Shown here: positions 34,680 through 48,367 of the stretch, piece by piece
Layout: each line of letters opens with the position of its first letter
Position numbering within the stretch: the first letter of the stretch is position 1
Assembly: GCF_027580225.2 (NCBI RefSeq)
Contig: NC_073354.2
Span: 30,648,001-30,712,000 of the forward strand
Reading direction: 5' to 3'
Length of the DNA stretch: 64,000 bases
From: Misgurnus anguillicaudatus
Lineage: Eukaryota > Chordata > Actinopteri > Cypriniformes > Cobitidae
Made by a program: the position numbers and the translations under genes
The notes under the pieces: generated by a model
What the model saw: the letters and a program-made list of their open reading frames with translations, nothing else
The model's database searches: none
What the model was told of the DNA's origin: nothing

Positions 34680-35121
34680 CTATTTAATGATGATTAATTT
34701 GAGGTTATCTAAAAGAAGTTAAGATTATGAAAGGATTCATGTTAATGAGACATAGTGGCATCCATCATGTCTAATGAAAATATTTCACAGGTCTTTTCCA
34801 AAGAGAATAAATGTAAAATAAAAGTGCACATTACGTTCAGTTAAGTAAACATGAGAAATGGTTTGATGACACGGACATTCAAAATGAACACAATCTTTTA
34901 AAAAGGTATAACATTAAAGGTCAAGTGTAAGACCTTTTATGCTAAAATACTCTCTCCTATTCCAGCTATATTTTATTTTCAGAGTCATAAGAAAGCCACA
35001 TTTGCTCTACCACTGGCATACTTTAATTTTAAGGAGAGATTATCTTTTTTAGACCAATTTACAAACTTCACCTTTTAAAAGCTGTAAATAAATCAATGAA
35101 AACACAAAGCTTTTCACTTAA

Positions 35122-35515
35122 AGGGCACATACTGTATTATGCACCATTAGACATGCTGTTTTGATTCTCTTGTTAATGTGATGTCACACTGATAAAGCCC
35201 CGCCCACGCCCACCGATTGAGTGGTTAATTTTACCCAAAAGCTTTTCTAAATGTACTTGTTAGCACATTGTAGCACCAATGCAGACTGTCTCAGACTGTA
35301 TTCACAGGAATCAGATTTATTTTTAACTGAAAGCCCTCACTATCTCTTGATAAGGGACTGAGGTGCAGTAACTCATTTGCATTTAAGGTACACACATGAA
35401 AACAGCTTTTTGCTCCCATCCAAATATTTTGAGCTTAAACTTCGCAGACTCATTCTAGGCACATCTCAGACTTTTACAGTATTACATCTTGTAAAAATGG
35501 CCATGATATGTGCCT
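35122..35515. mobile_element. TTAA MITE with AGGGCACATA termini
   Basis: TTAA at 35118-35121; left AGGGCACATACTGTATTATG, right CATGATATGTGCCT followed by a decayed TTCA. Contains CCCCGCCCACGCCC. Confidence 0.7.
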
Positions 35516-37530
35516 TCAAAGACATAAAGCAAAGCAGACATATTTAAATATGTTTTACTAAATATGAAATTAACATAACAATTATATTCTTATTCATACT
35601 AAGCAAACACACACACTAGCTTAGAATTGTCGGATTACAATAAAAATAAAGTCTTGAATTCAAGAGCCTTGCTATTTGTACTCCGGCCTGAGAGACAAAT
35701 CCACAGTGTGGGCTCACTGAAAGCCTGTCAAGCAATGTAATGAATGCCAACATTTATTCTCATCCAGTAAGAGGTTACCAAAAATGCATGAGGTTATTTA
35801 CATTATATAGAACTGTCAGAACGATTTCATGGCAGCGTTCATTACCTCACTGAATGCTTTCTGTTCAGACAAATCTCAGCATTTTACACTGAATGACGCA
35901 TGTTGGACATTTGAAAAGTGCTTGTGTTGTTTGTCATACATTATGTTAATGACTTTCAATGTCAGCCTTAGCATAATATAGTTCATGATACTGCTGTCAG
36001 ACTGTATCTATGCTTCAAAAATGCAGTTTCACAAAAAGCCCTTTCATATTTCTGGCTTCTTGATCTTTGACCAAGACAAAGATATTGGATATAACAAGAT
36101 TGAGCACTCCTATTACTATGAATCAGTGGTGAAGCTACATAGGGGCCAGATTGACGCTGGCCCACCCAGTCAGAAGAGACAAATAAAAAAAACAAAAAAA
36201 AAATTATTATAATCTCTTTTTATAATAATCGCTCAGTAGGCATAATTCAGAAATAAATAAATATTCATATAGAAAGTTTATCATGTGTTCATCAAAATAT
36301 GTGTTCTGTACTTCGAGTGCGTGTATGTGCATCACGTGTCTTGTCAAAATAGGTGCCTGCTGCAGATGCGTCTAAAGGGTTTATGATAAAAGAGACGCTC
36401 GTGTTTGCCAGATACTCGCATAATCTCATGCGTAATCAGAGTTTACTGTTAAGGGAGTGTCTTGCGTGTATTTTGTGAAAGTGAGCGTCTCTTTTATCAT
36501 AAACGGTTTTGACGCGTGTGCAGCAGGCACTCACCTTGACAAAACACGCGACGCACATGGTTCACATGATGTAACAAACACATATTTTGAATACACAAGC
36601 AACACACGACACGCCGAACACATATTTTGAATTTGCGCCCCTCGGATGAGCAGTCACGAGCTGACACTGCTCAAATATGCATCATTCATAAATAAGTAAA
36701 TATTTATATAAAGTTTATCATTTGCATGTGTTTCTAAACATTTTTAAACAATTTGGACACACTTATAAACGTGCAGACGCCGATACCTATTTTGCACACT
36801 ATAGTATAGATACTATGCAAAATAGGATTCATCCATTCACTACTTTTTAAGTATTGAAGCTGAATTTAATTTATCTTACCCATTTAATTAATTTAGCCTC
36901 ATTTATACAATCCATTGAGGATGAGCTTTGTTTGCCACCTAGAGATTGTCAAGGAACCAAGTGGAGAGCATTAATTTGGTTCGTAAGGATGGCTCAGGGG
37001 GAGGGAGTAGAGAGAGCGTCTGAATAAAATTCATCAAGATACAGCCCAGTGCTAATGATTATAATCTATTTTAATATTCTTTTGCATTTAAATGCGGCTG
37101 GCGAAAGAGGGCCAAAAAGATGATCGAGACTGATCTGGGAACAGACCCAGCTGAGAACTCAAATGTCAACGGAGTGTAGTGTAAGATGCCAGCATGTGGA
37201 GAAAGCAAACTGTGATAGCTGCCACAACAGCTTTATTGATAAATATGTAAAATATGAATCAGTCAGGATACAGTAAGAACTCTAGAGATGGATGAAAATT
37301 CATTTTAAATGTCAAATATCCTCCAGGACTTCAGCAAGAACATTGAAACTATATTAAAAATACCGGTTTTGACATATAAATGTTGAAACATGAATGACAA
37401 CAAAGAGATTGAATGGATATATTAATAATATTTTTCATCATGTACTCATCCTCATGTCATTCTAAACCTATTTGACATTCATTTTTTTGAAGACCATAAG
37501 AACTATACCCATGCAAATACATATATAACC
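35516..37530. other. Mostly unique intronic DNA with one hAT-like fragment
   Basis: A terminus-like CAGTGGTGAAGCTACATAGG is at about 36125, and an inverted pair TTTATGATAAAAGAGACGCT / AGCGTCTCTTTTATCATAAA lies at about 36380 and 36483. The stretch 36880-37180 is repeat-free and has CTAATGATTATAATC and TTTTGCATTTAAATGC (POU/octamer-like). No exon recognised. Confidence 0.45.
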
Positions 37531-37548
37531 CTTAGGTGAGTGTATATA

Positions 37549-37586
<38 letters not shown>
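37531..37586. repeat. Solo Tc1 terminus and (TA)n microsatellite
   Basis: TTAGGTGAGTGTATATACTG matches the outer end of the Tc1 fragment at 268-812 (TTTAGGTGAGTGTATATA). It then grades into (TA)n, the insertion site of the next element. Confidence 0.6.
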
Positions 37587-39307
<1,721 letters not shown>

Positions 39308-39319
39308 ATCTATGTGGTA

Positions 39320-39750
39320 TTTTGAGCTAAAACTTCACATTCATATTCTGGAGACACCAAAGATTTATTTGACATCTTAAAAAAGTCTTGTGAAATGTCC
39401 CCTTCAATATGTTACCCAGCACCACAAAATCAGTCATATTTTTTTTATTGAGATTTATGCATTGTTTGAAAGCTAATAAATAAGTTTTACATTGATAGGA
39501 TAATATTTGGCAGAGTTACAACTATTTAAAAACCTGGAATCTGAGGGTGAAAAAATCTAAATATTGTCCTTAGAAGTCCACATATTACTAATTATAAATA
39601 AATGATTGATATATATTTACGGTAGGAAATTTACAAAATATCTTAATAGAACATGATCTTTACAAAATTTCCTAAGCATTTTTGGCATTAAAAAAATCGA
39701 TAAATCTAATACAATTTATTGTTGGCTATTGCCACAAATATACCCATGCA
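39320..39750. repeat. Fragment of the repeat seen at 2890-4250
   Basis: ATAATATTTGGCAGAGTTAC, GAACATGATCTTTACAAAAT and TTGTTGGCTATTGCCACAAA match blocks of the repeat at 2890-4250 in the same order. Confidence 0.65.
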
Positions 39751-39776
39751 AAATAAATAAATAAATAAATAAATAA

Positions 39777-39835
<59 letters not shown>

Positions 39836-39838
<3 letters not shown>

Positions 39839-40331
39839 CCACTTCTATAGTGCTTTTCTGCTGCTTTCAAAAATAATTTGGGTGAACATCCATTCATTCA
39901 TTTCTTTTTTGTGTTATACAGAAGAAATAAGTCATGTAAGTTTTAACGAGTAAGAAATAAATGACTGAATTTCTAATTTTGTGGATATTATTCAGAAATT
40001 AATGACACATTTTTGGGTGAGCTATTTGTCTAAATAATGTGCCCATGTGGTAGTGACCTTCATAGCCACAAGGTAAAAAAAGTACATAAATCCTTTGATT
40101 GTTTCTCTTGCTCTTCACTCGGCTGACCTTAAACTGTCGTCTTTATTTTCAGGCTTCATAATTACCGAATGCTTTATTTATTTCATTTCTCAGTGGGAGA
40201 GTTTGGGAATGTGCCACTTCTCATTGATGTGGATCCATCAGGGAACTAACAGTCATCAAGTTGAAGGCAGGTTTTTATGAACATATATTATATAAGTATA
40301 GAGTATGTGGCAGTAGATTTCAAATAATTAC
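39836..40331. other. Unassigned intronic DNA
   Basis: No recognised gene or repeat. Confidence 0.4.
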
Positions 40332-40480
40332 GGGGCAGCCGTAATGGTTAGAGAGTTGGGCCTGTAATATCGAAAGTTTTGAGTCTCATGTCCGGCAGGT
40401 TGCAAATGAGGTGCCGAGTGCACGTTCACTGGGATGGTCACATTTTGAGTATGGGCTCTGATGCTTGCCAGTCACGTAAC
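40332..40480 (+). mobile_element. tRNA-derived SINE 5' part
   Basis: GGGGCAGCCGTAATGGTTAG, then GGGCCTGTAATATCGAAAG and B-box-like GTTTTGAGTCTC. This matches a common fish SINE head as I remember it. The LINE-like tail is not clear. Confidence 0.75.
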
Positions 40481-41128
40481 GTTCGCTTCACCATATAGTG
40501 TATAAAAGCCAAAAGCTCTGCTGTCTGCCACCGGTTTAAATGTTCTGTGAGTTTAAAAGGAAATATTACAGGTCAGAAAACCCTGTCATGCTAAGTTTAG
40601 CAATCACAAAGTCACAGTGTAACAAAGAGCAGGGCTTCACACCTTCATTCGCTTTGTGAGGTGCACAAAAATAATGTGTTTTACCCGTGCAAAAACTTCT
40701 ATCACAAAAGTTATCCACATAAATGATACACGTCATGCCTCTTTCAAACTCTGATGAAAAATGAGTGTGCTCTGATTCTCCCATTTCCCTGTTAAAATAT
40801 ACTACAGTGCCCCAAATGTGGACAAAGCCACCCTGAAAACTGATGAAATGTCATTTCAAACAAAATGTCAAACGTGCAAACAAACTACTTTACTTTTACT
40901 GCAAATGCTTTTAGTCGGTTACCCTTAAGTGCACACAGGTGCTTTAGCAGGTGTGGTTGTGTATGTTTCACTAATGTTACAGCCAAAGTGTCAAAATACG
41001 TTAGGTGGTTTCCATTCTTTTTAAAGTGCTTTTTAATTCACCATTAAAATAAATGTCTCTTGGTTTGATCCCATACATAGATGTTTTAATGTCACTGAAG
41101 GATTCCAAACACTTTTTGGGGCTACTGT

Positions 41129-42140
41129 TAGCCTGACGTTGTCATACTCAATTCTAGTCAGAATTTGAGTCTGATACCGCTCCATTGGGCTATGATTATG
41201 GGGCGTGTCTCAACCGAAAAATGCCTCTGCACTCAATTGGATAGACCTACGACCAATCAGAGCAACGGAGTGTGTGACGTATGTTGAAATGGCATCTTTA
41301 GCAGCCTGACTGAACTGCTAGTTATTTCGCTACAATCACACTAACATTGTGATTATACTAAGTCTGAGTTAGCGAACGTACATCAACACCTACTATGTTT
41401 ACAACATTTCACTTATATCACAACATTAAGTATTTACTAAGTCACACAGTCAGACTATCTCTTACCATTTGTACGTTAGGTGAACTTCATCCACGACGAT
41501 ACCCATTACGTTGGCTTCCAAAAATATCGGAGCCTAGCATGTCCCTCCACTTATTCAGCAGCCACGATTCCGGGGTTCCGAAAAAACGCTGGCAGCTAAT
41601 TATATCCATCTCGTCATGCACGCCGAGTTGCATCGCCGTGATACCCATTTCAGTTGCTTCTTTTACTTGGTCCTTCTTAAGTGCGACCAAAGGAGAAACA
41701 ACAATGACAATAGGGTTTTCATGTCCTGTCTTCATCGGCTAGCTGATAAATTAAACGTTTGCCGAATCCCGTAGCAAGGACGGCAAAAACATCTTTAGGA
41801 TCAACAAATGCCTTGATCGCGTTTCTCTGTTCCTCTTTTAAAATCAATGCTCTGTCGATATCTTTTAGAACAGACTCAATGTCAGAATCCACACATTTGA
41901 ATTCTACAGCGGCAGTCATTTCGTTGTAAACAGATTCAACACACTCGCTCTTTTGTGACGTGGTTGATTACGTTACTGTTGATCATCTGTCCATCATCGT
42001 ATAAAGCCCGCCCTGACAATTTGATTGGTCGACCAGCTTTGGGTTTCGCATAGAAGCTCCTCAACGGGAAAACCCCAGACTGATCTTCCCATTTCTCAAA
42101 ATTTTGTGGGCGGGGCTAAGATCGGCTGGCACCCAGGCTA
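41129..42140 (-). mobile_element. DNA transposon with 9-bp target duplication carrying a helicase exon
   Basis: Flanked by GGCTACTGT at 41120-41128 and 42141-42149, a perfect 9-bp direct repeat. Ends TAGCCTG...CAGGCTA. 1,012 bp. CCAAT boxes occur near both ends. The cargo is a RecQ-like exon on the minus strand with CCAAT (42024-42028 as ATTGG) and a GC box (42007-42013) about 90 bp upstream of its ATG. Superfamily unassigned; 9-bp duplications are usual for Mutator-like elements. Confidence 0.8.
41466..41919 (-). pseudogene. RecQ/WRN-like SF2 helicase, first coding exon, broken
   Basis: Starts at ATG 41919 (MTAAVEFKCVDSD). Helicase motif I is in FAVLATGFGKRLIYQL; the residue after the Walker A Lys is Arg instead of Ser/Thr. 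Motif Ia is IVIVVSPLVALKKDQV, then FGTPESWLL, and motif II reads GIVVDEVHLTYKW in a third frame, so the box is DEVH. Two frame changes occur, one at about 41725-41735 (short deletion) and one near 41500. The exon ends at 41466, where GTAAGAG forms a good donor. Later helicase motifs are absent. It resembles the multicopy WRN/RecQ-like helicases of fish transposons. Not a functional helicase. Confidence 0.85.
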
Positions 42141-42149
42141 GGCTACTGT

Positions 42150-42945
42150 ATTTGTGCATGGTTTTCTCAGTCCAGATTTGGCAATATCTGAAAATAAACT
42201 ATTTATTTTAAATCAGCGAGGCCAAGTTCGGAAGCCAGTGCAAAAATTTGACACAAATAGAAGAAAGTTTTCATCTGAGGCATTCGATTCCCAAGCACAG
42301 GGCCAAAAAGAGTATTTCAATGTGTGCAAATATACATTTCCTGATGAACAGGCATGACTGCAGAGTAGGTGTGTAAATCAAACATATAAGTAATAATAAC
42401 ACACATCAGGATAGAGCTGGCAAACATGTCCATCACATAATATAAAGGTTTTATTTCCAAATAAACAATGAGTTTGGCACTAGAGACATACGTCGCTCTG
42501 GGAACAAAGTGCTACAAAAAGTTTGTTTCTGTTCCTGCAAATTCTTACACTTGCAAATTACTGATTGGTTTAGCTTTGCAATTTTAACAGCAGTTAAAAA
42601 TTAACTTTTGCCTGAAATAATCTGTATATAATATATAGAAAAATAATGATCCTCATACAGTGAAAACCAAGGGATTGTGTAATAGACTGAGCATTTATGA
42701 CCCAATGTAATTATCAGAGTTGTCAAAAATACTTTTGGAAAGCATGACATGCTGTGTAAAACTATTTTAAACGGTTATTTCCTTCATAATTATGCATGCC
42801 GGGTTTATGGCCCCATATTAATTCAAAGGCTACAAGGAAAATTACTTTAATGTGTTTCTTTCCATAAGATCATTTAAAATGAACTAGTTTGTGTTTCAAG
42901 GCTTTATTTCGCTAGGCTTAAACCTAGTCCTAAAATGCATGTTTG
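42150..42945. other. Unassigned intronic DNA
   Basis: No recognised gene or repeat. Confidence 0.4.
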
Positions 42946-42948
42946 GTG

Positions 42949-43770
42949 ACACTTTACTTGAAGGGTTGTTCATGGGACTGACATGACACCTTCATGGTCA
43001 TGACGTGGCGCATGCCGTAAACATGAAGGAGATTTTGTGCACATTTATGGCAACTGTCATTAAGTGTCATTCGTTTAGTTATGTCATTTTTAATGCAAAT
43101 ATGACATTGTTTGTGATGTATTTGTTATGACAACTTGACATAAACCAATACATCATAACTTGACATTACAAAGACAACATAACTGACCACTTTTTACCAG
43201 TGATACAAATTGAATTTGTGATTGAAATGTCATTAAGTGTTTTATAACAGCGTCATGAATATTTTTCTTGACCTCAACTACAGTGATAAAAATATAATTT
43301 GTCATTAAAATGTCATTAAGTGTTCATACTCTGTCATATAGCTTTATAACAACATTATGAATATTCTTCAGTACATAATGTTTTTTTAAGTTTCCTCCAT
43401 GTGTTTAACAAATAAAATCAATGATTCAATAATAATTATAAAAATTGATACAATTATACTGTATTGCATTTGGAGACCGATTCACTTAAAATTAATTGAA
43501 AACACTACAATATTGGGTTAAGTCATGCAGCGTTGGGTTCATACCACTGCAAATTTAATTAAATTAAATTTATTAAATGTTTTGTTAGTTTTTTTTCTAT
43601 GTCAGACAATTGTGTGAGGAAGAACAATGTCTGTTAGTTGTCAGTTTTTTATATATTGTGCACATACATAGAGTCAAGTTGTCATAGCAAAGACATCTCA
43701 AACAATGTTATATTTGCATTAAAAATGACATGGCTGAACAAATGACACTTAATGGCAGTTGACATAAATT
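42949..43770. mobile_element. GGTGACACTTTACTT-type repeat
   Basis: Starts GGTGACACTTTACTTGAAGG and contains repeated, partly inverted TGTCATTAAGTG / CACTTAATGGCA and TGACATAA words to about 43770. Degenerate. Confidence 0.6.
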
Positions 43771-44427
43771 AGCTTTTATTAGCTAGAAAAATACCCATAT
43801 TTAAGAATTAATAAGCAGAGAAAAATGATGTGATTTTAGAGATACTGTATCTGCCTTTTCCCATTCAAGTAGATAGTATTTTAGTCGTGCATGACTAAAA
43901 TTGACCACCTACAGGAGTGGGACTTCGCTAAATCTGATCTAATCTATGATTCAACAACAATGTGTGAACTTCATCAGAATTCACACGCAGAGCATCGTTT
44001 GGGTCAAGATGTTGAGTGAGGCGCAGCGAAAGATGTGAATATTCATCACACTCGGCCGCGCTTATGGAAATCTCCCTGTAAAGTCAGGCATTAAACAAGC
44101 AGGTTATAACTAAGGTCAAGCTGCCACAAGTCCACATGCTTTCTGGTGACAGGCACCCTCTGGGGAAGAGCAGGTGTTGATCGAGATGGTCGGTTTCATT
44201 TAGTTGAAATGGAAGACAAACCATCTTCTCAAAGAGACAACAAGAAATCACCTCTCACCCACACACCGTTCTGATCATAAATCATAAAAGAGATGTGAAA
44301 TTTTTTGCGAAATCTTGACAGTTTCTTCTAGACAACATTGAGATTAAATAAAGACGGAGCCTAATCTTCTTTCTTTATCTCAATCTCACATGTTTCATGC
44401 AGTTTAACAAGAGATCTCAACAATATC
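43771..44427. other. Unassigned intronic DNA
   Basis: No recognised exon; low-copy appearance at 43920-44250. Confidence 0.4.
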
Positions 44428-44659
44428 TTAAAGACACACTATGCAGTTATTTTACCTTAATATAACAGCTTCAAAGTTATTTCAGTGGTAATCAAAGTCA
44501 TAGTAGGACGAATCATCCTCCTGCTGAAGCTCGGGGAGGACGCCGCTAGCAAAACCACCAATGCAAGCTTGAGAGAACCCCCCCTGACAAATCTCGCGAG
44601 GATCACGACTTGCTTTACGGCAACGACGTCACACACGTTAGGCTTGTTCGACTTCGTGT

Positions 44660-44762
44660 GGTGCTGCAAGAAACGACCGCCGGATGACGTCAAAGTACCG
44701 CAAGAATGATCTGAGACGGCACTTTGACGTCATCCGGCTGTCGGTTCTTGCAGCGCTGCATG
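44660..44762. promoter_or_regulatory. Hairpin with two palindromic CRE sites
   Basis: Arms GCCGGATGACGTCAAAG-type (left) and CTTTGACGTCATCCGGC (right) pair around about 12-20 nt. TGACGTCA occurs at 44685-44692 and 44725-44732, 40 bp apart, about 77 bp upstream of the ATG at 44809. CREB/ATF binding is known for this octamer; promoter activity is inferred. Confidence 0.6.
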
Positions 44763-44808
44763 AAGTCGATCAAGCCTATAACAACAACTGCACGCACGAA
44801 TTTGAGAC

Positions 44809-44964
44809 ATGAGGCTAAACAATTTTCAAGTTAAGAAAGCGCGTTCGGAAGAGAGTAGGAAAAGGAAAAGAGAATCTGACCGCGTTTGGAACCGGACAGG
44901 AGTCCCACTCGGTCAGGTTTTTACTCGTTGGCGTGAGCTAAAAGACAGCACTGGATGGGCTGTA
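44809..44964 (+). pseudogene. Putative captured first coding exon (52 residues) with splice donor
   Basis: ATG at 44809 opens a basic frame (MRLNNFQVKKARSEESRKRK..., then GVPLGQVFTRWRELKD) ending WAV at 44964, directly before GTAAGTAAA. The exon is phase 0 with no internal stop. The pattern RVN/VPLG...F.RWRELKD reminds me of the N-terminal exon of a multicopy fish protein group (memory only). The acceptor partner and later exons are not present within the element. It may be a decayed exon of the parent element or a captured host exon. Confidence 0.45.
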
Positions 44965-45526
44965 GTAAGTAAATCTCTCATTTGTAAACTTGTTTGCGGT
45001 CTATGTTGTATGTTGTTGCGCTTGCTTGTAGTATGTCATGCGGTTATCAAGACAACAGTTGTCAATATCTCACATAAATATCAGGACATAAATAAGCCTT
45101 GAGGTTGTAAATAGTGTAAACATGCTCAATTTGCAAACTATTATGATAAATAGCAATAATCATGTATAGTGACATTATAACGGCCAATGTACTGAAATAA
45201 TGCAACGTACACAATTAACTTTGTCATGGCATTTTGTAATGTTTACTTGTGATTTAGCTGCAATCGTGTAAAAACGTTATAAGCTAGCAAACGCGGTACT
45301 TTATTATTATATGCACTTTACACTTGGAATAAACTTCTTATTATCATATTACCATCATCTGTAGGCATTATGCAGTAGCCTAATATTTGTATGAAATTAT
45401 GAAACATTACCTGGTCATTATCTTCGGAGTACTAGAGTGGGAAATTACGACAGTTGCAAGTATTCTCCAGCGACTCTAGGGGTCGCTGTTTGACAAAAAC
45501 GGCGAAACTGCATAGAACGGCTTTAA

Positions 45527-46210
45527 ACATCTTTTAGTTTTATTACCAAGATACCAGTGTGCAGCCAATCAAAATTCTACTAAAACCAAATTTTCTGATA
45601 TATATATCCATATACACTTTAGCTCATTTCAACTCCTTTATTTCTATTTTTATATCTTTTAGGGAATTTTAGGTGAAATATTTTATTAAAATATATATTA
45701 GTTACAGTAAATGAAATCACTACATGAAATAAAAGATCAATCACAAACTTTCCTCTGGGCAAGCATAGAAACCTGATAGCTTGTATTTTTGTATTATTTC
45801 TTATCTTAATCCTTAAAGTGCATGGATGAGTCACACTGTTCTTCCAGATCACTACATAAACATATGTCAGGATGTGCAAAAAAGGCCTGTTTTTATCTTC
45901 TGTTTGTTGTGGCATCTGGATTTCAATTAAGTATTCAATATGACAACATAATTAACAAAGACGTACGCAAGGTTTATAATGCTATTAAAAGTTATTCAAA
46001 ACAAAGAGACAATCCACATTTACGAATGTTCGGTACTTTTGAAAAGGGATCTGGCAACGTATTCTTCAATTGACTGTAGACTGTGGGTTCTGAACATGCA
46101 TTGTAAATATTAAATTGACTTGACGTGTGGTTTACATTTTTCTGTGTTGATATTTTTTCCTATTGAAATATGAAGACAGCAGGGGACATATTGAAGGTTT
46201 TTGAGTCGTA
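45527..46210. other. Unassigned intronic DNA
   Basis: No recognised exon or repeat; a frame at 45822-46073 has no domain. Confidence 0.4.
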
Positions 46211-46214
46211 TTAA

Positions 46215-47834
46215 AGGAATACTTCGCTTTCATAAAAAAATCCTGATAATTTACTCACCCCCATGTCATCCAAGATGTTTATGTCTTTCTTCGTTCAGTT
46301 GAGGAAAACATTTCAGGATTTTAGGGGACCTCAACAGTTTACAGCTTCAAAGGCCCCTAAACGATCCCAACCGAGGCATAAGGATCTTATCTAGTGAAAC
46401 AATCATAATTTTCGCCAAAGAAAATAAAAAATATGTACTTTTAAACCACAACTTCTCGTCTTGCACTAGCCGTGTGACACGCCAGCCTGACCTTACATAT
46501 TACGTAATCGTGTAGAAATCTCACACCTTAAATATGTGGTACGCACACTTGCATAATTATTATTATTAATTAATTTTTGATTTTAGATCACAGTACTAAT
46601 CAATTATAGACATTAATTATGGAACTTTTCCATTGCATAGTACCCCACCATTTGTGTCGGGTCAGCTTACATTTGGGGGCTTTTCCACTGGGTGCAGTAT
46701 GTAGTACGCGATACTATTTTAAGTACCACCTCGGTTGGGGTTCCCAAGTGACCCGAGTTGATATCAAAACATGATGCGAAAACACTGTAGATCACTGATT
46801 GGTCTGAGAGAATCGTCACTACCAGCATCATCGCTATAATGTAAAAAATTAGCTTTACCTTTATACTAGCTTGCGCTGTCTCGAGTAAACCTGTTGTCAT
46901 CTGTGCTCTGCTATAAGTTCCCAAACTCCCTTTTAGTGATGAAAAACATCCATAGGTTGAGAATCATGAACACCAACATTTTTTTTTCCAGACTTGCAGT
47001 TTGTGGCGTCACATTCGCGACACGCACATCCGCATATAAATGCAACTTAAATGAGGCTCAGCGGAGCGCCGTCGACTGACGCCACGGTTGTTTATACAGA
47101 AACTGTCATGTGAGTGATAAATGCAATGTATCTATTTGTGGTGGACAATTTAAATTTTGTGGCGGATTGAGAAATAAATAAATGTATGGGAATGAGCAAT
47201 GACGCTCACACTTGTATGATGTCACAGCAGTAGGCAGCGCAAATATAATGGCACGCCTATAATCCCTCACACTCCGAAGTGTTACTAAACTCGATAGAAA
47301 ACCTAACCAAGCCAAAGTGAGGTGAGCCGACCCAACCTGACCCAAACCAAACCGTTGGGTACTATACAATGGAAAAGTGCCATTAGTATCATTTCACATA
47401 CAACAACGTCAGAACAGTCCTCTTTCTTCACACTTGTAAAGCGGTAGTTTCGCATAGTGTACGTCATGCGTGACTTTTTGACGTGATTATGTAAAATGTA
47501 AGGACACGCTGGCGCGTCACACAACCAGTGCAAGGCGAGGAGTTGGGGTTTAAAAGTACTTCTTTGGCAAAAATGACAATGATTTCGATAGATAAGATTC
47601 TTATGTTTCAGTTGGGATAGTTAAGAGCCCTTCGAAGCTGCACAGAAACTGCAATTTAAACTGCATTGAAACTGTAAACTGTTGAGGTCCACTAAAGTCC
47701 ACTATATGGAAAAAAAATCCATAAAAAAAAAACAAATTCTAGACTGAACAAAGAAAGACATAAACATCTTGAATGACATGGGGGTAAGTAAATAAAGTAA
47801 TTCAGATTTTTTCTTATGAAAGTGGAATATTCCT
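46215..47834. mobile_element. Large palindromic TTAA element, copy 3, split by a TTA-flanked element
   Basis: TTAA at 46211-46214; the right site has decayed to TTCA. Arms AGGAATACTTCGCTTTCAT and GAAAGTGGAATATTCCT match copies at 17817 and 23501 but are more diverged. The centre is interrupted at 46620-47382. Confidence 0.85.
46620..47382. mobile_element. Harbinger-like MITE with TTA duplication, nested
   Basis: TTA at 46617-46619 and 47383-47385. Ends TGGAACTTTTCCATTGCATA and TACAATGGAAAAGTGCCA are inverted repeats. A 3-bp TTA/TAA duplication is the PIF/Harbinger habit. The uninterrupted target (ATTAATTAGTATCA) is preserved in copy 1 of the host element, around 18260. Confidence 0.8.
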
Positions 47835-48367
47835 TCAAGCCATCAAAGGCTATCTAGGTAATGGCCCTGGTCACCATGGTTTATGTAGGTAAAAACATGC
47901 AAGTACATAAAGAGGAAAGACTGAAAGGATATAAACCAATGCCATGAGTCAATATTTTAGTCAATTTTCTCATCTGTATTTTTTTCCTTTAATAGGCATA
48001 TCGGCAAAAATAAATTTAGCCATCCTGCACTGTAAAAAAATCTTTGCCTCCTTAATTTTTTTGTTGAATCAACTCAGATTTACAAGTCATGTCAACTTAC
48101 TATTAAAGTATTTATCTTGACAAGAGATGAGTTGCTACAACTTATAAAGTGAAGTTGACTTTTTTCAAAACTCATCTGTACTTATAACCAGGGGTGCACA
48201 TAACTTTTTTGTCCTGGTTCTCAAAGGAGCACCTGGAAATGCTGCCTGGTGCTCACACTATTCATAGCGCCGACATCCTACATGCTGTCAACATCATTAA
48301 TCTCCTGACTACTCTCTTCGCCATATCACTTTGGTTAAAACATGGTAGACGATGATGTATATAAAAT

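Larger units (their letters stand above)
44432..45522 (+). mobile_element. TTAA element with promoter-like hairpin and captured exon
   Basis: TTAA at 44428-44431 and 45523-45526. Ends AGACACACTATGCAGTT and AACTGCATAGAACGGCT are imperfect inverted repeats. Inside, 44660-44762 is an inverted repeat with a perfect CRE in each arm, followed by an ATG exon with splice donor (44809-44964). The 3' part (44965-45522) is noncoding. Confidence 0.8.

Noticed and set aside
41129..42140. Helitron, because a helicase is present
   Set aside because: The helicase motifs are RecQ-like, not Pif1-like, there is no Rep domain, and the element has inverted ends with a 9-bp duplication, whereas Helitrons have neither.
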